32,847 nucleotides of DNA from JBGQMW01 sp963769845 (GCA_963769845.1 CAVYNL010000017.1:1-32847), one strand, 5' to 3'. Positions 13,296-21,533 are shown, counted from the first letter of the stretch. Program-made: numbers and translations. The notes: a model not told the origin generated them from the letters alone.

Positions 13296-16172
13296 GTGAA
13301 GGATTCTTCGGAGAATGTTTTTGACCTGCTTGTTAAGCCTGTTCGAAGGCTGGTTGAGCAGCGAGGATTCTCAAAGCCAACCGAACCTCAGCAGAAGACC
13401 ATACCGCTTGTGCTTGCAGGTAAGAATGTGCTTCTGATCTCACCCACGGCTACCGGCAAGACGGAGGCTGCTTTTCTGCCCATTCTGAGCGCGTTGTTGC
13501 AGCAGCAGGGCGAACCTGGGATCAAGGTGCTATACATTACGCCTTTGCGGGCTTTGAATCGAGACATGCTTGAGCGGTTTGAGTGGTGGTGCAACAACCT
13601 CGACATCAAGCTGGCTGTCAGGCACGGGGACACCGAGACGAAGGAGAGGGTCAGACAGTCTAGGAGCCCTCCGGACCTTCTGATCACGACTCCTGAGACT
13701 CTGCAGGCAATTCTGTCAGGTTGGATCATGCGGCAGCATCTGCAGAGGGTTCAGTGGGTTGTCATCGACGAAGTGCACGAGATGGCTGACAGCAAACGCG
13801 GAAGTCAGCTGGCCTTGGCCCTAGAGCGACTGCGGGCCATGATAGGTCGGGATTTTCAGATGGTCGGCTTGTCTGCGACTATCGGCAGCCCAGATAAAGT
13901 TGCCCAGTTTCTCGTAGGCAATGGTCGCAGCGTGGAAATCATACGGGTGCCCGTGGCGCGCATGATACGGTTGAAGGTTCTGTTTCCCACGCCCGACGAT
14001 GAGGACCTGCGGCTTAGCACACAGCTTTTCACGCATCCAGAAGTCGCGGCCAGGCTAAGACTGATCAAGGACTACATCAACAAGCACAAATCAGTTTTGC
14101 TGTTCACAAACACAAGAGCTGTTTCAGAGGTTTTGGCGAGCAGGTTCAAGGTCTGGGACATCAACTTCCCCATTTCCATTCATCATGGTTCCCTAGCGAA
14201 ACCCTCGCGATTGGCTGCCGAGAAGGGACTGAAGAGCGGTGAACTGAAAGGCTTAGTGTGCACGAGCTCGCTTGAGCTGGGCATTGACGTGGGCAGGATC
14301 GACTTGGTCGTCCAGTACATGAGCCCGAGGCAGGCGACGAGACTCATCCAGCGCGTGGGCCGAAGCGGACACAGCATAGGCCGAATTGCCGACGGAATCA
14401 TTGTTGCCCTGGACTCTGACGACACGCTCGAGGCGTTGGCCATTGCAAAGAAAGCTTTGAAAGAGGATCTGGAGCCCGTTCAGATTCCGCCCAAGCCTTA
14501 CGATGTTTTGTCCCATCAGATTGCAGGTTTGCTGATCAAGAACAAGCGGCTCGCCTTCGAGGAGATTCGAGAGTTGTTTGGAAAGGCTTATCCTTACGCG
14601 GATTTGACCGTTGAGGACATAGAGAAAGTCTTGAGGTACATGCATCAACGGCTTCCACGGCTGGCCTGGGTTTCTTTCGAGGATGGCGTCGTACTCAAGC
14701 CGAGACAGACAAAGGCCCTGTTCGAGTATTATTTTGACAATCTGTCGATGATCCCCGAGGAGAAACAATTCCTGGTAATCGATGAAACGACTGACTCGTC
14801 TGTCGGCGTTTTGGATGAGGCGTTTATGGCTGAGTTTGGGAAACCGGGTACGAAGTTCATAATCCGCGGGTCGCCATGGGTCATCGAGCACGTTGGCGAG
14901 GACAAGGTGCACGTCAAGCCGATTGACGACCCGAGCGGAGCTATTCCGAGCTGGATCGGAGAGGAGATTCCTGTGCCTTTTGAGGTTTCGCAGGAGGTTG
15001 GATTGATGAGGGGTTTTGTTGAGGAACAGATGAAGGCTGGAGTTTCGCCGAGGGAGATTGCTTCGAAGTTGAGCGAAGAGTACCCTGCGGAAAGTGACGT
15101 CATTTCGCGAGCTTTGGCCGAGACGGTTGAGCAGGTTAATGGCGGTTTTCCTGTTCCTTCGAACCGTCGAATTACCGTTGAGGACTGGGGCGAGTTCGTC
15201 TTGATTCATGTCAACTTCGGTTCGCTTACCAACAGGGCTTTGGCTCAGTTGCTGGGCCAGCTGATCAGTGAAAAGCTGGGCTTCACAGCTGTTGTGCAGC
15301 ACGATCCTTACAGGGTTTTTGTGCAGACGATGGGTTCTATGAACGCTGAGGGCGTCGTGCGCTTGTTCGGAGAGATGACAGAGTTGCCTGCCCAGACCGT
15401 GAGAGACAGTCTGGTCTTGGCGACCGTGAAGACCGGACTGTTCAAGCGAAGAATGATTCACGTTGCCAGACGTTTCGGGGCTCTGAAGAAGTGGGCAGAC
15501 TTCAGCAGTGTGAGCCTGCAAAAGCTGGTGAAGAGTTTTGAGGAAACGCCGATCTACGAGGAAGCTCTGAAGGAAGTGTTCACGAAGGATTTAGACGTTG
15601 AGAACCTCGTCAGGGTTCTAGGCCTGATTCATGACGGCGAAGTCGTCGTTACGCGTATTGACAATGGCGGAACGGTGACGCCTATTGCACGCGTAGGTGT
15701 TGAAAGAATCAGCATGAAAACGGACCTGATTCCCCCTGAGCGCATGCGTGCCGTGCTCATCGAGTCTGCAAAGGCGAGACTGCTGAGCGAGGCGGCAAGT
15801 TTTGTGTGCGTGAACTGCTGGGGCTACGTAGAGATGTTGAGAGCCAAGGACCTGCCTGACCGGCCGAAGTGCCCGAAATGCGGCTCGTACGCGATCGGCT
15901 TAATGAAGGTCGAGGAGGAGAGGGCCTTACCGCTCGTTGACAAAGAAGGCACGGGCCTGACGAAGAGTGAGGAGAAACTGCGCGAGCACGCAGTGAACAC
16001 CGCAAGGTTGATCGAAAAGTACGGTAGGCCAGCGGCGGTGGCCCTGCTGGCCAGGAAGGTCACGCCTGCCGAGATCATGAGGGTTCTGGAGAAAGAACAG
16101 AAGCTCACGGACAGGTTCTACGAGTTGGTTCTCGAGGAAGAAAGGAAAGCGATCAGCAAGAGGTTCTACTAG
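13296..16172 (+). CDS. lhr: Lhr-family ATP-dependent helicase
   Basis: Lhr helicases are superfamily 2 3'-5' DNA translocases linked to DNA repair. From GTG 13296 (GAGGT about 10 bases upstream) the protein is about 958 residues. It has Walker A SPTATGKT (49-56), the DEVH box (159-162), GLSATIG (motif III), the LGIDVGRIDLVVQ motif V region and the QRVGRSGHS motif VI. These are followed by the winged-helix and Lhr C-terminal domains. Near the end CVNCWGY and CPKCGSYA form a four-cysteine zinc site seen in archaeal Lhr-type proteins. An in-frame ATG at 13233 would add a hydrophobic, Cys-containing stretch not typical of the family, so I prefer GTG 13296. The gene is divergent from the Cren7-like gene. 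Confidence 0.95.
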   Translation: MKDSSENVFDLLVKPVRRLVEQRGFSKPTEPQQKTIPLVLAGKNVLLISPTATGKTEAAFLPILSALLQQQGEPGIKVLYITPLRALNRDMLERFEWWCNNLDIKLAVRHGDTETKERVRQSRSPPDLLITTPETLQAILSGWIMRQHLQRVQWVVIDEVHEMADSKRGSQLALALERLRAMIGRDFQMVGLSATIGSPDKVAQFLVGNGRSVEIIRVPVARMIRLKVLFPTPDDEDLRLSTQLFTHPEVAARLRLIKDYINKHKSVLLFTNTRAVSEVLASRFKVWDINFPISIHHGSLAKPSRLAAEKGLKSGELKGLVCTSSLELGIDVGRIDLVVQYMSPRQATRLIQRVGRSGHSIGRIADGIIVALDSDDTLEALAIAKKALKEDLEPVQIPPKPYDVLSHQIAGLLIKNKRLAFEEIRELFGKAYPYADLTVEDIEKVLRYMHQRLPRLAWVSFEDGVVLKPRQTKALFEYYFDNLSMIPEEKQFLVIDETTDSSVGVLDEAFMAEFGKPGTKFIIRGSPWVIEHVGEDKVHVKPIDDPSGAIPSWIGEEIPVPFEVSQEVGLMRGFVEEQMKAGVSPREIASKLSEEYPAESDVISRALAETVEQVNGGFPVPSNRRITVEDWGEFVLIHVNFGSLTNRALAQLLGQLISEKLGFTAVVQHDPYRVFVQTMGSMNAEGVVRLFGEMTELPAQTVRDSLVLATVKTGLFKRRMIHVARRFGALKKWADFSSVSLQKLVKSFEETPIYEEALKEVFTKDLDVENLVRVLGLIHDGEVVVTRIDNGGTVTPIARVGVERISMKTDLIPPERMRAVLIESAKARLLSEAASFVCVNCWGYVEMLRAKDLPDRPKCPKCGSYAIGLMKVEEERALPLVDKEGTGLTKSEEKLREHAVNTARLIEKYGRPAAVALLARKVTPAEIMRVLEKEQKLTDRFYELVLEEERKAISKRFY

Positions 16173-16226
16173 GCTGCTTTCCTGCTCTTTCTGCGTGGGG
16201 TTCGTGCTTGTTTGTGACGTACAACA

Positions 16227-16236
16227 AGTTTTAAGG
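16227..16236 (+). promoter_or_regulatory. TATA-like box for the Cys-rich protein gene
   Basis: AGTTTTAAGG predicts transcription from about 16258, consistent with the TTG start at 16280 rather than GTG 16253. Confidence 0.4.
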
Positions 16237-16279
16237 GAAGGTCTGTCTATGTGTGCGTTGGTTCGTGTGGTGTGACCTA

Positions 16280-16609
16280 TTGGAACTTAGCAAGAAGCGG
16301 ATGAGGGAAGAAGTTCTAGAACGCATCAAGTATATGAAGACGTGCGTTCTGGCACGTGAGATCTGTCTCCTGGTGCGCACAAATCGCGCAGTGTTGGAGC
16401 CGAAGGATGTCCAAGAGGTCTGCGCCTACATTTCTAGACTTTGTAAGGATGAAGGATGCGAGGAGCAGAGTGAATTGTGCAGGAAAGCTGCTGAGCACGT
16501 GGGTTCGAGTGAAGAGGCAAAGTATTTGGAGCTATGTGCTCAGAGCTGCATGAAGTGTGGGGAGGCGCGGCAGCCTACGCCGAAGAACAAGGCCACGTAC
16601 GTGTCATAG
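16280..16609 (+). CDS. Cys-rich helical protein, possibly metal-binding
   Basis: The 109-residue protein has nine cysteines (C22, C29, C48, C55, C60, C67, C86, C90, C93) in mainly helical sequence, with CxxxC, CxxC and Cx6C spacings. The repeated Cys-lined helices recall the four-helix-bundle copper-binding proteins (DUF326/Csp type), though the Cys density is lower and the match is only by pattern. I place the start at TTG 16280, with GGTGTGA four bases upstream and a TATA-like box at 16227. An in-frame GTG at 16253 is the alternative. The gene stands between lhr and the methyltransferase, each with its own promoter. The function is unknown; thiol/metal binding is inference. Confidence 0.65.
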   Translation: MELSKKRMREEVLERIKYMKTCVLAREICLLVRTNRAVLEPKDVQEVCAYISRLCKDEGCEEQSELCRKAAEHVGSSEEAKYLELCAQSCMKCGEARQPTPKNKATYVS

Positions 16610-16623
16610 CCCGAGACAGAAAG

Positions 16624-16632
16624 TGTTTAATC
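16624..16632 (+). promoter_or_regulatory. TATA-like box for the methyltransferase gene
   Basis: GTTTAATCC region, about 50 bases before ATG 16679, predicts transcription from about 16654. Confidence 0.4.
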
Positions 16633-16678
16633 CTCACAGGTCGTTGGTTAGACTGACAAACACAGAAAGTGTGTGTTG

Positions 16679-17170
16679 ATGGGGGAAAACAAGCTGTTCC
16701 TCGCTCCGTTTGTTCCCAGTCCACCTCAGGTTGTACGACAAATGTTGTTACTAGCGGACGTGCGGCCTGGTGAGGTTGTCTTTGATTTGGGCGCGGGCGA
16801 TGGGCGAACAGTGATCATGGCGGTCAAGGATTTCAGCGCAAGAGCAGTGGGCGTTGAGTTACGGGATGACCTTGTGAAGAAGGCGTTGAGCACCGTTTAC
16901 GAGCAGAACCTGCAGGATAGGATCACGATGGTCAACGGTGACATGCTCGGCGTGGACCTGTCTTCGGCGGACATCGTGTTCCTATACCTGACGACGAGTG
17001 CGAATGAGAAGATAAGGCCGAAGCTGGACGCGGAGCTCAAGCGCGGCGTGCGAATTGTTTCGCATGATTACGAAGTGGTTGGATGGAAGCCCGTGAAAGT
17101 CGTCAACTACTGTGAGAATCAGTCGTTGGGGTTTCCATCCCACACGCTCTATCTCTACAAGAAAGGCTGA
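16679..17170 (+). CDS. aKMT-like protein-lysine methyltransferase
   Basis: The 163-residue protein is a small class I SAM-dependent methyltransferase. Motif I is FDLGAGDGR (35-43) and AVGVEL the acidic motif II. The layout matches Sulfolobus aKMT, a broad-specificity protein-lysine methylase: an N-terminal FVPSPPQVVRQMLLLADV like the VPTPEKVVRRML of aKMT, then KPKL-type and RIVSHDYEVVGWKP segments, ending in a YLYKKG strand. Known aKMT substrates include the chromatin protein Cren7. The start is ATG 16679, with GTG and TTG immediately upstream as alternatives. A thioesterase follows after 17 bases and may be co-transcribed. The family match is from recalled sequence and the substrate is unproven. 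Confidence 0.85.
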   Translation: MGENKLFLAPFVPSPPQVVRQMLLLADVRPGEVVFDLGAGDGRTVIMAVKDFSARAVGVELRDDLVKKALSTVYEQNLQDRITMVNGDMLGVDLSSADIVFLYLTTSANEKIRPKLDAELKRGVRIVSHDYEVVGWKPVKVVNYCENQSLGFPSHTLYLYKKG

Positions 17171-17187
17171 TCGAGTGAGGGCTGAGC

Positions 17188-17611
17188 GTGGCTGAGGTTT
17201 TCAGGATCGACTACAGGGTTACGTGGGCTGACACCGACGCTGCCGGCGTGGTGCATTTTTCGAGGTATTTCCTGTTTTTTGAGCGGTGCGAGGAAGAGTT
17301 CTACAGGTTCTTGGGCTTCAGTTTTAAGGATATCGTGGCGCAGGGGTTGTGGTTTCCGCGGGTTGAAGCATCTTGCCAGTACAAGAAGCCCGCAAGGTTC
17401 AATGATCCTGCTCGTCGTGGAACTGAGTGTTGTGGAGTTGAAGGAAAAATCGGTGTGTTATGGTTTCACGATTCTGAATAAAGAATCAGGTGAACTGCTG
17501 ACAACTGGCCATATGGTAGCGGTGGTGGCTGACAAGAAAACTGGCAGGGCTGCGACCATTCCGAAGATTTTTGTTGACAAACTTGCTGCTTACAGCAAGC
17601 AGGTTTTATAA
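17188..17611 (+). CDS. Acyl-CoA thioesterase, 4HBT superfamily (one-base frameshift)
   Basis: Hot-dog-fold thioesterases hydrolyse acyl-CoA esters. The N-terminal frame carries the 4HBT signature TWADTDAAGVVHFSRYF, with the catalytic aspartate, and continues to KPARFND. The next frame continues LLVVELSVVELKEKSVCYGF to TAA 17609-17611. Deleting one C at 17407-17408 joins them into 140 residues, the normal family length. The start is GTG 17188 with GAGGG upstream, 17 bases after the methyltransferase. A sequencing error is more likely than a true break, since both halves keep intact coding sequence. The substrate cannot be named. Confidence 0.88.
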
Positions 17612-17612
17612 G
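17604..17612 (+). promoter_or_regulatory. TATA-like box overlapping the thioesterase stop codon
   Basis: TTTTATAAG spans the thioesterase TAA and lies about 40 bases before ATG 17648. It would start transcription of the YkgJ-type gene near 17634. Confidence 0.5.
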
Positions 17613-17647
17613 TTGCGGGTTTTTCTGTTTTCGGTCAGTGTGCTGTA

Positions 17648-18151
17648 ATGGAGTACGTCCCGTGGCGGCGCATCGCCGATTGGCGTTGTCTTTCCTGCGG
17701 CGATTGCTGTAAACTGTACAGTGTCGTAATCAATTTTCATGAGTGGCTGAGGATCGTCAAGAATTACGGTGTCGAACACACGGCCTCGGGCCTGGACAAA
17801 CTGTTCCTGAACAGACGAAGCGACGGCTCATGTGCCTTTCTGGGATGGAACGGCGGCGCATATCTGTGCCAACTGCAACACATGAAGCCGCGGGCGTGTC
17901 AGCTCTGGCCGTTCAAAGTGTTGTCCAAACCAGACTTTGGCTATTCAAATGAAGCGTTGTACTCGTATGGCGAGAACAGGGTATATGTCTACGCTGACCC
18001 GATGTGCAACGGGTTGAGGCTTGGGTCGCCATCGTTGGAGTTCAGCAACTTCACATTGAGAGAGTTCGTGGAGCTTGCAGCGGGGATCAGAAACCAGCAG
18101 GTCAAAACAACTTCAAATCTCAGGTTTAACATCCCCTACTTCAGACTCTAG
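17648..18151 (+). CDS. YkgJ-family cysteine cluster protein
   Basis: The 167-residue protein has the YkgJ (zinc/iron-chelating) signature: C14, C17, C20, C21 in CLSCGDCC, C62 in DGSCAFL, C74 and C84 in KPRACQLWPF. These proteins probably hold a metal ion, but their reactions are mostly unknown. It starts at ATG 17648. Residues after about 95 are rich in aromatics and hold one further Cys in the DPMCNG segment. It is a single-gene unit ahead of the Gdt1-family gene. Confidence 0.88.
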   Translation: MEYVPWRRIADWRCLSCGDCCKLYSVVINFHEWLRIVKNYGVEHTASGLDKLFLNRRSDGSCAFLGWNGGAYLCQLQHMKPRACQLWPFKVLSKPDFGYSNEALYSYGENRVYVYADPMCNGLRLGSPSLEFSNFTLREFVELAAGIRNQQVKTTSNLRFNIPYFRL

Positions 18152-18201
18152 CACTGCACGAGCTTGCTCTCTGTTTTCAAATGCTACGAAGCCTCGCGCA
18201 A

Positions 18202-18212
18202 TTCTTAATAAG
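18202..18212 (+). promoter_or_regulatory. TATA-like box for the Gdt1-family gene
   Basis: TTCTTAATAAG predicts a transcript start near 18233, two bases before ATG 18235. The message would be leaderless or nearly so, which decides the start over the in-frame ATG at 18181. Confidence 0.5.
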
Positions 18213-18234
18213 CTACGTGCAGGGCTCTCTCTGC

Positions 18235-18810
18235 ATGGATCTGCTCCCTCTCGTCTCTTCATTCGGCATCATCGCCTTGGCCGAGCTGGGGGACAAGACG
18301 CAGCTCACAGTAGTCAGTCTAAGCTCGTGCAAGAAGGCAAAACCAGTTTTTGTTGGAGCGATGCTGGCATTCGCTCTGATAGACGGTGTAAGCGCATTAA
18401 TAGGCGGAACAGTCGCAGCTTTCATTCCAACGACGTGGATTGGTGTCGGCGCAGGCGTTGCATTTCTGCTCTTCGGCATCTACTCACTCCTCTCCAAGTC
18501 TGAGGAAGCCAAAATTGAGAAGCGCTCTGTAAATGCGGCTCACTGTTTTTCGCTTGTCGCCCTAATGGAGTTAGGTGATAAAACGCAGCTGTCTGTTATA
18601 GCGTTGGCAGCGGAGTATGACGCGCCACTCATGGTTTTTGTTGGAGTGATGTTGGCACTTGCACTGCTAACTGGGATTGGCGTCGCGGTCGGAACAGTGA
18701 TTTCCCGCTTCGTGCCCATGCGCTACGTGAAGATCGGCTCAAGCCTCATCTTCGTCATCTTCGGAATCCTGTTCCTCTTCGGAGCAACAAGCGGAACCAA
18801 ACTGCTGTAG
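18235..18810 (+). CDS. Gdt1/TMEM165-family (UPF0016) cation transporter
   Basis: The 191-residue membrane protein has two inverted-repeat halves, each opening with the family signature E-x-G-D-K-T-Q: AELGDKTQ (16-23) and MELGDKTQ (111-118). Six hydrophobic segments follow this two-times-three layout. UPF0016 members (Gdt1, MneA, PAM71) transport Mn2+ and/or Ca2+ against protons. Which ion this one moves cannot be read from the sequence. The start is ATG 18235, set by the TATA-like box at 18202. It is transcribed alone, ahead of a convergent UbiA gene. Confidence 0.92.
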   Translation: MDLLPLVSSFGIIALAELGDKTQLTVVSLSSCKKAKPVFVGAMLAFALIDGVSALIGGTVAAFIPTTWIGVGAGVAFLLFGIYSLLSKSEEAKIEKRSVNAAHCFSLVALMELGDKTQLSVIALAAEYDAPLMVFVGVMLALALLTGIGVAVGTVISRFVPMRYVKIGSSLIFVIFGILFLFGATSGTKLL

Positions 18811-18843
18811 ACAATCCGTAAACCGACACGAACTAACCATATC

Positions 18844-18857
18844 AAGCCACACAGGCT
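18844..18857. repeat. Short inverted repeat like that at 8059, possible terminator
   Basis: AAGCC-ACAC-AGGCT lies 34 bases after the Gdt1-family gene, and a pyrimidine-rich tract (TTCTTCTTTTTCATTC, about 18887-18903) follows. It closely resembles AAGCCCACACAGGCTT at 8059-8074. Between 18811 and 18961 I see no gene. Confidence 0.3.
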
Positions 18858-18961
18858 CGCGCCAACAGCCGGTGTCACGCCTTCTTCAGTTCTTCTTTTT
18901 CATTCTCTCTGCAGCCTGGTTAGGCCCTCCGCGGCTCGCGAACCCGATTTCAGCAGGACGC

Positions 18962-19927
18962 TCACGACAGGAACTTGCTCACCAGAAGCACGATAGAGAC
19001 TAGGCTGTACACTTGAGTAACAAGGGTGATCCATTTCGGATTGTTCGCGGACAAGTCTACAAGGTCTTGCGCAATAGCCTGTTCCTTGGTCAGCATGTAT
19101 TTCTTAGCAAGAATCAAGAGCTGCCTGTATTTTCTCAGCACAAAGTATACAGCGACGCCGATGACCAGCACAATGGGACTCAGTATTGCTAGATGACCAT
19201 CGAAAAAGCCCAAAACGAAAGCTGTCCCAGTGAGAAAGCCCCCGACGCTCAGCAACACAATTTCCAGTTTGGACGCTTTGACCAGGCCCAAGTGTGCCGT
19301 CATTGTTTTCACTCCCATAGCGGTGTCTCCGAAGTAATCCCGAATCTCGGTGGGGATTATCACGCCGTATATGCTCAGAGTAAGCCCAGCGACCGAGATG
19401 AAAAACAGTGGATTCAACTCGGATGTGATGGCATAGTACACGAAGGACACGGGTATGATGGAGAGAGCAAGAATAAGCGAGCCCAGCGCCATCCATGACC
19501 TGGCCTTCAGCCGAAAGGGCGGTGCGGAATACATGCAGCCGAAGATAATGCCAGCGATCCACAACAGAATCAGCACAGGCTTGCCTTGAACGTACGCCAG
19601 TAGAGAGACCAAAACTATCGCAGACAGGAACTCGAGAACCAGCAAGGACTTCAGTCTTCTCATTCCAAAGCGTTCCAAAGATTCAACGAGCCGTTTCTTG
19701 CGGTCGTCTCTCGAGTCTAGTTCTCGGTCAGAAATCGTGTTTACCTGTGCTCCAATACCTGAACTAAGGTTGATCACGCAAAACGCCAGAAGCGTCGCGA
19801 TGAGCATGCCAGACAGGTTCATGGTTGGATTACCTGCCCAAGCCAGCCCCATTGTTAATGAGACCAGGTTTGGTAGGACAAACTCTGCTCTTGAAACGGT
19901 GGCAAAAAGTCTTACCGTTTCCGACAT
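18962..19927 (-). CDS. UbiA-family prenyltransferase
   Basis: UbiA-type membrane enzymes move a prenyl chain from its diphosphate to an aromatic or polar acceptor. The 321-residue protein has about eight or nine membrane helices and both metal/diphosphate motifs: N63-x3-D67-x3-D71 in NTISDRELD and D197-x3-D201 in EIRDYFGD. In archaea the family includes digeranylgeranylglyceryl phosphate synthase (membrane lipids) and quinone or heme/chlorin prenyltransferases. The first motif is somewhat atypical and I cannot choose between them. ATG 19927 is a clear start. It lies between the convergent Gdt1-family gene and the YciI gene on the same strand, without tight linkage. Confidence 0.88.
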   Translation of the reverse strand: MSETVRLFATVSRAEFVLPNLVSLTMGLAWAGNPTMNLSGMLIATLLAFCVINLSSGIGAQVNTISDRELDSRDDRKKRLVESLERFGMRRLKSLLVLEFLSAIVLVSLLAYVQGKPVLILLWIAGIIFGCMYSAPPFRLKARSWMALGSLILALSIIPVSFVYYAITSELNPLFFISVAGLTLSIYGVIIPTEIRDYFGDTAMGVKTMTAHLGLVKASKLEIVLLSVGGFLTGTAFVLGFFDGHLAILSPIVLVIGVAVYFVLRKYRQLLILAKKYMLTKEQAIAQDLVDLSANNPKWITLVTQVYSLVSIVLLVSKFLS

Positions 19928-20087
19928 AGCTTTTCCGCCGGGCAGGACAGATTTGGCTGGGTTGAAAGCATATCAGATTCCTAAACCAGAACGTTTAGAG
20001 ATAGCAAGGGGCTGATAAAGGTTAGCTCAGGAGCAGGCAGATTCAACAGCGAGTACGTTGTCAACTGATATGGCGCTCAGGCCTTCA

Positions 20088-20387
20088 TCAAGATCGTCGT
20101 TTCTCCGCAAGTGAAACGTGAAATGGATGTAGTTCTGCCGTCATGACTCCGTGCTTCACTGCAGGGTCATTCTTCATGAACTTCTCAGCCTCCTCCTTTG
20201 ACTCCGCTCTGAACACGACGATTCCGAACGTTCTGTCTTCGCAAGGCCCGGCAAAGACCAGCTTGCCCTCAGCTAACGCTTTCTTGAGACGGTCGAAATG
20301 CTTCTCCATAATCGCTTCTTCTCCAGGCGAGAATTCTTCAGACCTTTTTTTGGCCAGTTTCAGAACGTAGATGAATTCTCTGCTCAT
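20088..20387 (-). CDS. YciI-family (YCII) protein
   Basis: The 99-residue protein is a single YCII domain of ferredoxin-like fold. It shows HFDRLKKALAEGKLVFAGP, FRAESKEEAEKFMKNDP and the family His/Asp pair in NDPAVKHGVM. The biochemical role of YciI proteins is mostly unknown; some act as dehalogenases or hydrolases. It has its own TATA-like box at 20432 and a GAGG-type site upstream of ATG 20387. The 160 bases between it and ubiA hold no gene that I can see. Confidence 0.85.
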   Translation of the reverse strand: MSREFIYVLKLAKKRSEEFSPGEEAIMEKHFDRLKKALAEGKLVFAGPCEDRTFGIVVFRAESKEEAEKFMKNDPAVKHGVMTAELHPFHVSLAEKRRS

Positions 20388-20431
20388 CCCCAGCGCCTCA
20401 ATGAGCTCAGATGGCTAGCACTGCAGTCAAT

Positions 20432-20441
20432 TCTTTAAAAG
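20432..20441 (-). promoter_or_regulatory. TATA-like box for the YciI gene
   Basis: The leftward strand reads CTTTTAAAGA, about 50 bases before ATG 20387, predicting transcription from about 20411. Confidence 0.45.
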
Positions 20442-20466
20442 GAGAAGAAAAATGTGTTGTTCTTGG

Positions 20467-20835
20467 TCACTTGGCTGATTCATCGGTTTCCATAATGCCG
20501 AAGACGTTTCCTTCAGGGTCCTCGAAATAGGCCATGTAGCCAACTCCCATTACAGCTCTCTTCGGTCTGATGATTTTTCCACCGTTGGCTTCGACTTTCT
20601 TGATGAACTCGTCAACTGACGATACATCAATCGTGTTGACTGTTGAGGGTTCAGACTCTGTTCTCCTTGATAGCCCGCCGTCTATTCCAGGTTCAGTTTC
20701 TTTCCCCGTTGAGATCAGATAATACTCGACTGGTCCTTCCCATTTCTTGATTTTCCAGTCGAAAACCTTCTCGTAGAACTTGACGGCGCGTTCAGGCTTC
20801 TTTGCGTCTATCTCGAAATGAACAACTCGAGGCAT
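20467..20835 (-). CDS. VOC/glyoxalase-superfamily protein
   Basis: The protein (122 residues from ATG 20835; an in-frame TTG at 20844 is the alternative) is a two-module VOC protein. Features are VVHFEIDAKKPERAVKFYEKVFDWKI, a first-module strand with a possible His ligand, and YMAYFEDPEGNVFGIME, the classic last module with the metal-ligand Glu. Members include glyoxalases, dioxygenases and thiol transferases; the reaction cannot be assigned. It is divergent from the second VOC gene at 20973, about 140 bases away, with which it shares only fold-level similarity. Confidence 0.85.
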   Translation of the reverse strand: MPRVVHFEIDAKKPERAVKFYEKVFDWKIKKWEGPVEYYLISTGKETEPGIDGGLSRRTESEPSTVNTIDVSSVDEFIKKVEANGGKIIRPKRAVMGVGYMAYFEDPEGNVFGIMETDESAK

Positions 20836-20972
20836 TTCTCTCAACTCTCGCGGATGACTTCAGAGACTTACCTGTTATTTATGCCTTTACGGGAAAATGC
20901 AGCACGCGCCTCAGGGCAGGAGAAATGGCAGCAATCATAATATAGAAGCGACAAGCGTTATGACTGGATCAG

Positions 20973-21360
20973 ATGATACTCGTGAAATCCACGTTCACAT
21001 ACGTTGGGATAAGAGTCACAGATCTCGAAAGATCCATCGATTTCTACACGAAGGTGCTCGGAATGAAGGTCACGGGCCGAAGCAAGATCGAGCTCACAAA
21101 AGGGGAAACAGTGGGCCTGCAAAGCAAGAAAGACGGTTTCGTATTGGAACTGAACCATTACGAAGAAGACAGCCCGTACAACACCAGGTACATTGCTGGC
21201 GAGGGACTGGACCATCTGGCCTTCAAAGTCGACGACCTCGACAAGGCTCTCAAAGAAGCCAAACTCGCAGGACATCGGACAATCTTGGAAATGAAGTCAG
21301 ATGGTGGCCGATGGGCGTACGTAGAGGACCCAGACGGGATCTTGGATCGAGCTTTTCTAG
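20973..21360 (+). CDS. VOC-superfamily (glyoxalase I-like) protein, frameshifted near the end
   Basis: The protein begins MILVKSTFTYVGIRVTDLER, a VOC first module in which the usual first-strand His is Tyr. It continues through GEGLDHLAFKVDDLDKALKE, with a His in the usual place, to YVEDPDGI. As sequenced the frame then runs on for about 25 unrelated residues to 21422. With one T fewer at 21342-21343 it becomes DPDGIWIELF followed directly by TAG 21358-21360, the standard VOC ending with its metal-ligand Glu. The repaired protein is 128 residues. The error therefore replaces a key residue in the raw translation. Confidence 0.85.
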
Positions 21361-21482
21361 CGCTTCTAATCACGTATGTCTGCTCGGAATCTGAAGCCGA
21401 AATGTCTGGATTTCACAAATGATATAATCTGCGAAGATCGACTTAGTCGAGTTTCAATATTCCTGTCTTGCTGGAGTATTAG

Positions 21483-21491
21483 GTTATAAAG
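21483..21491 (+). promoter_or_regulatory. TATA-like box for the TIM-barrel isomerase gene
   Basis: GTTATAAAG predicts transcription from about 21514. GGTGAT at 21522-21527 then acts as ribosome binding site for ATG 21534. Confidence 0.5.
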
Positions 21492-21533
21492 GGGAAGAGT
21501 GACAGGTTTTCGAAGCAGCACGGTGATTGCAGT

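Noticed and set aside
14253..15521. 422-codon open frame antisense to lhr
   Set aside because: It lies wholly inside the helicase gene, has low-complexity R/L/Q/H composition and no ribosome binding site or promoter of its own.
20467..21360. Two VOC genes as a tandem duplication or drug-resistance pair
   Set aside because: They are divergent, share only fold-level motifs, and nothing in the sequence points to an antibiotic substrate.
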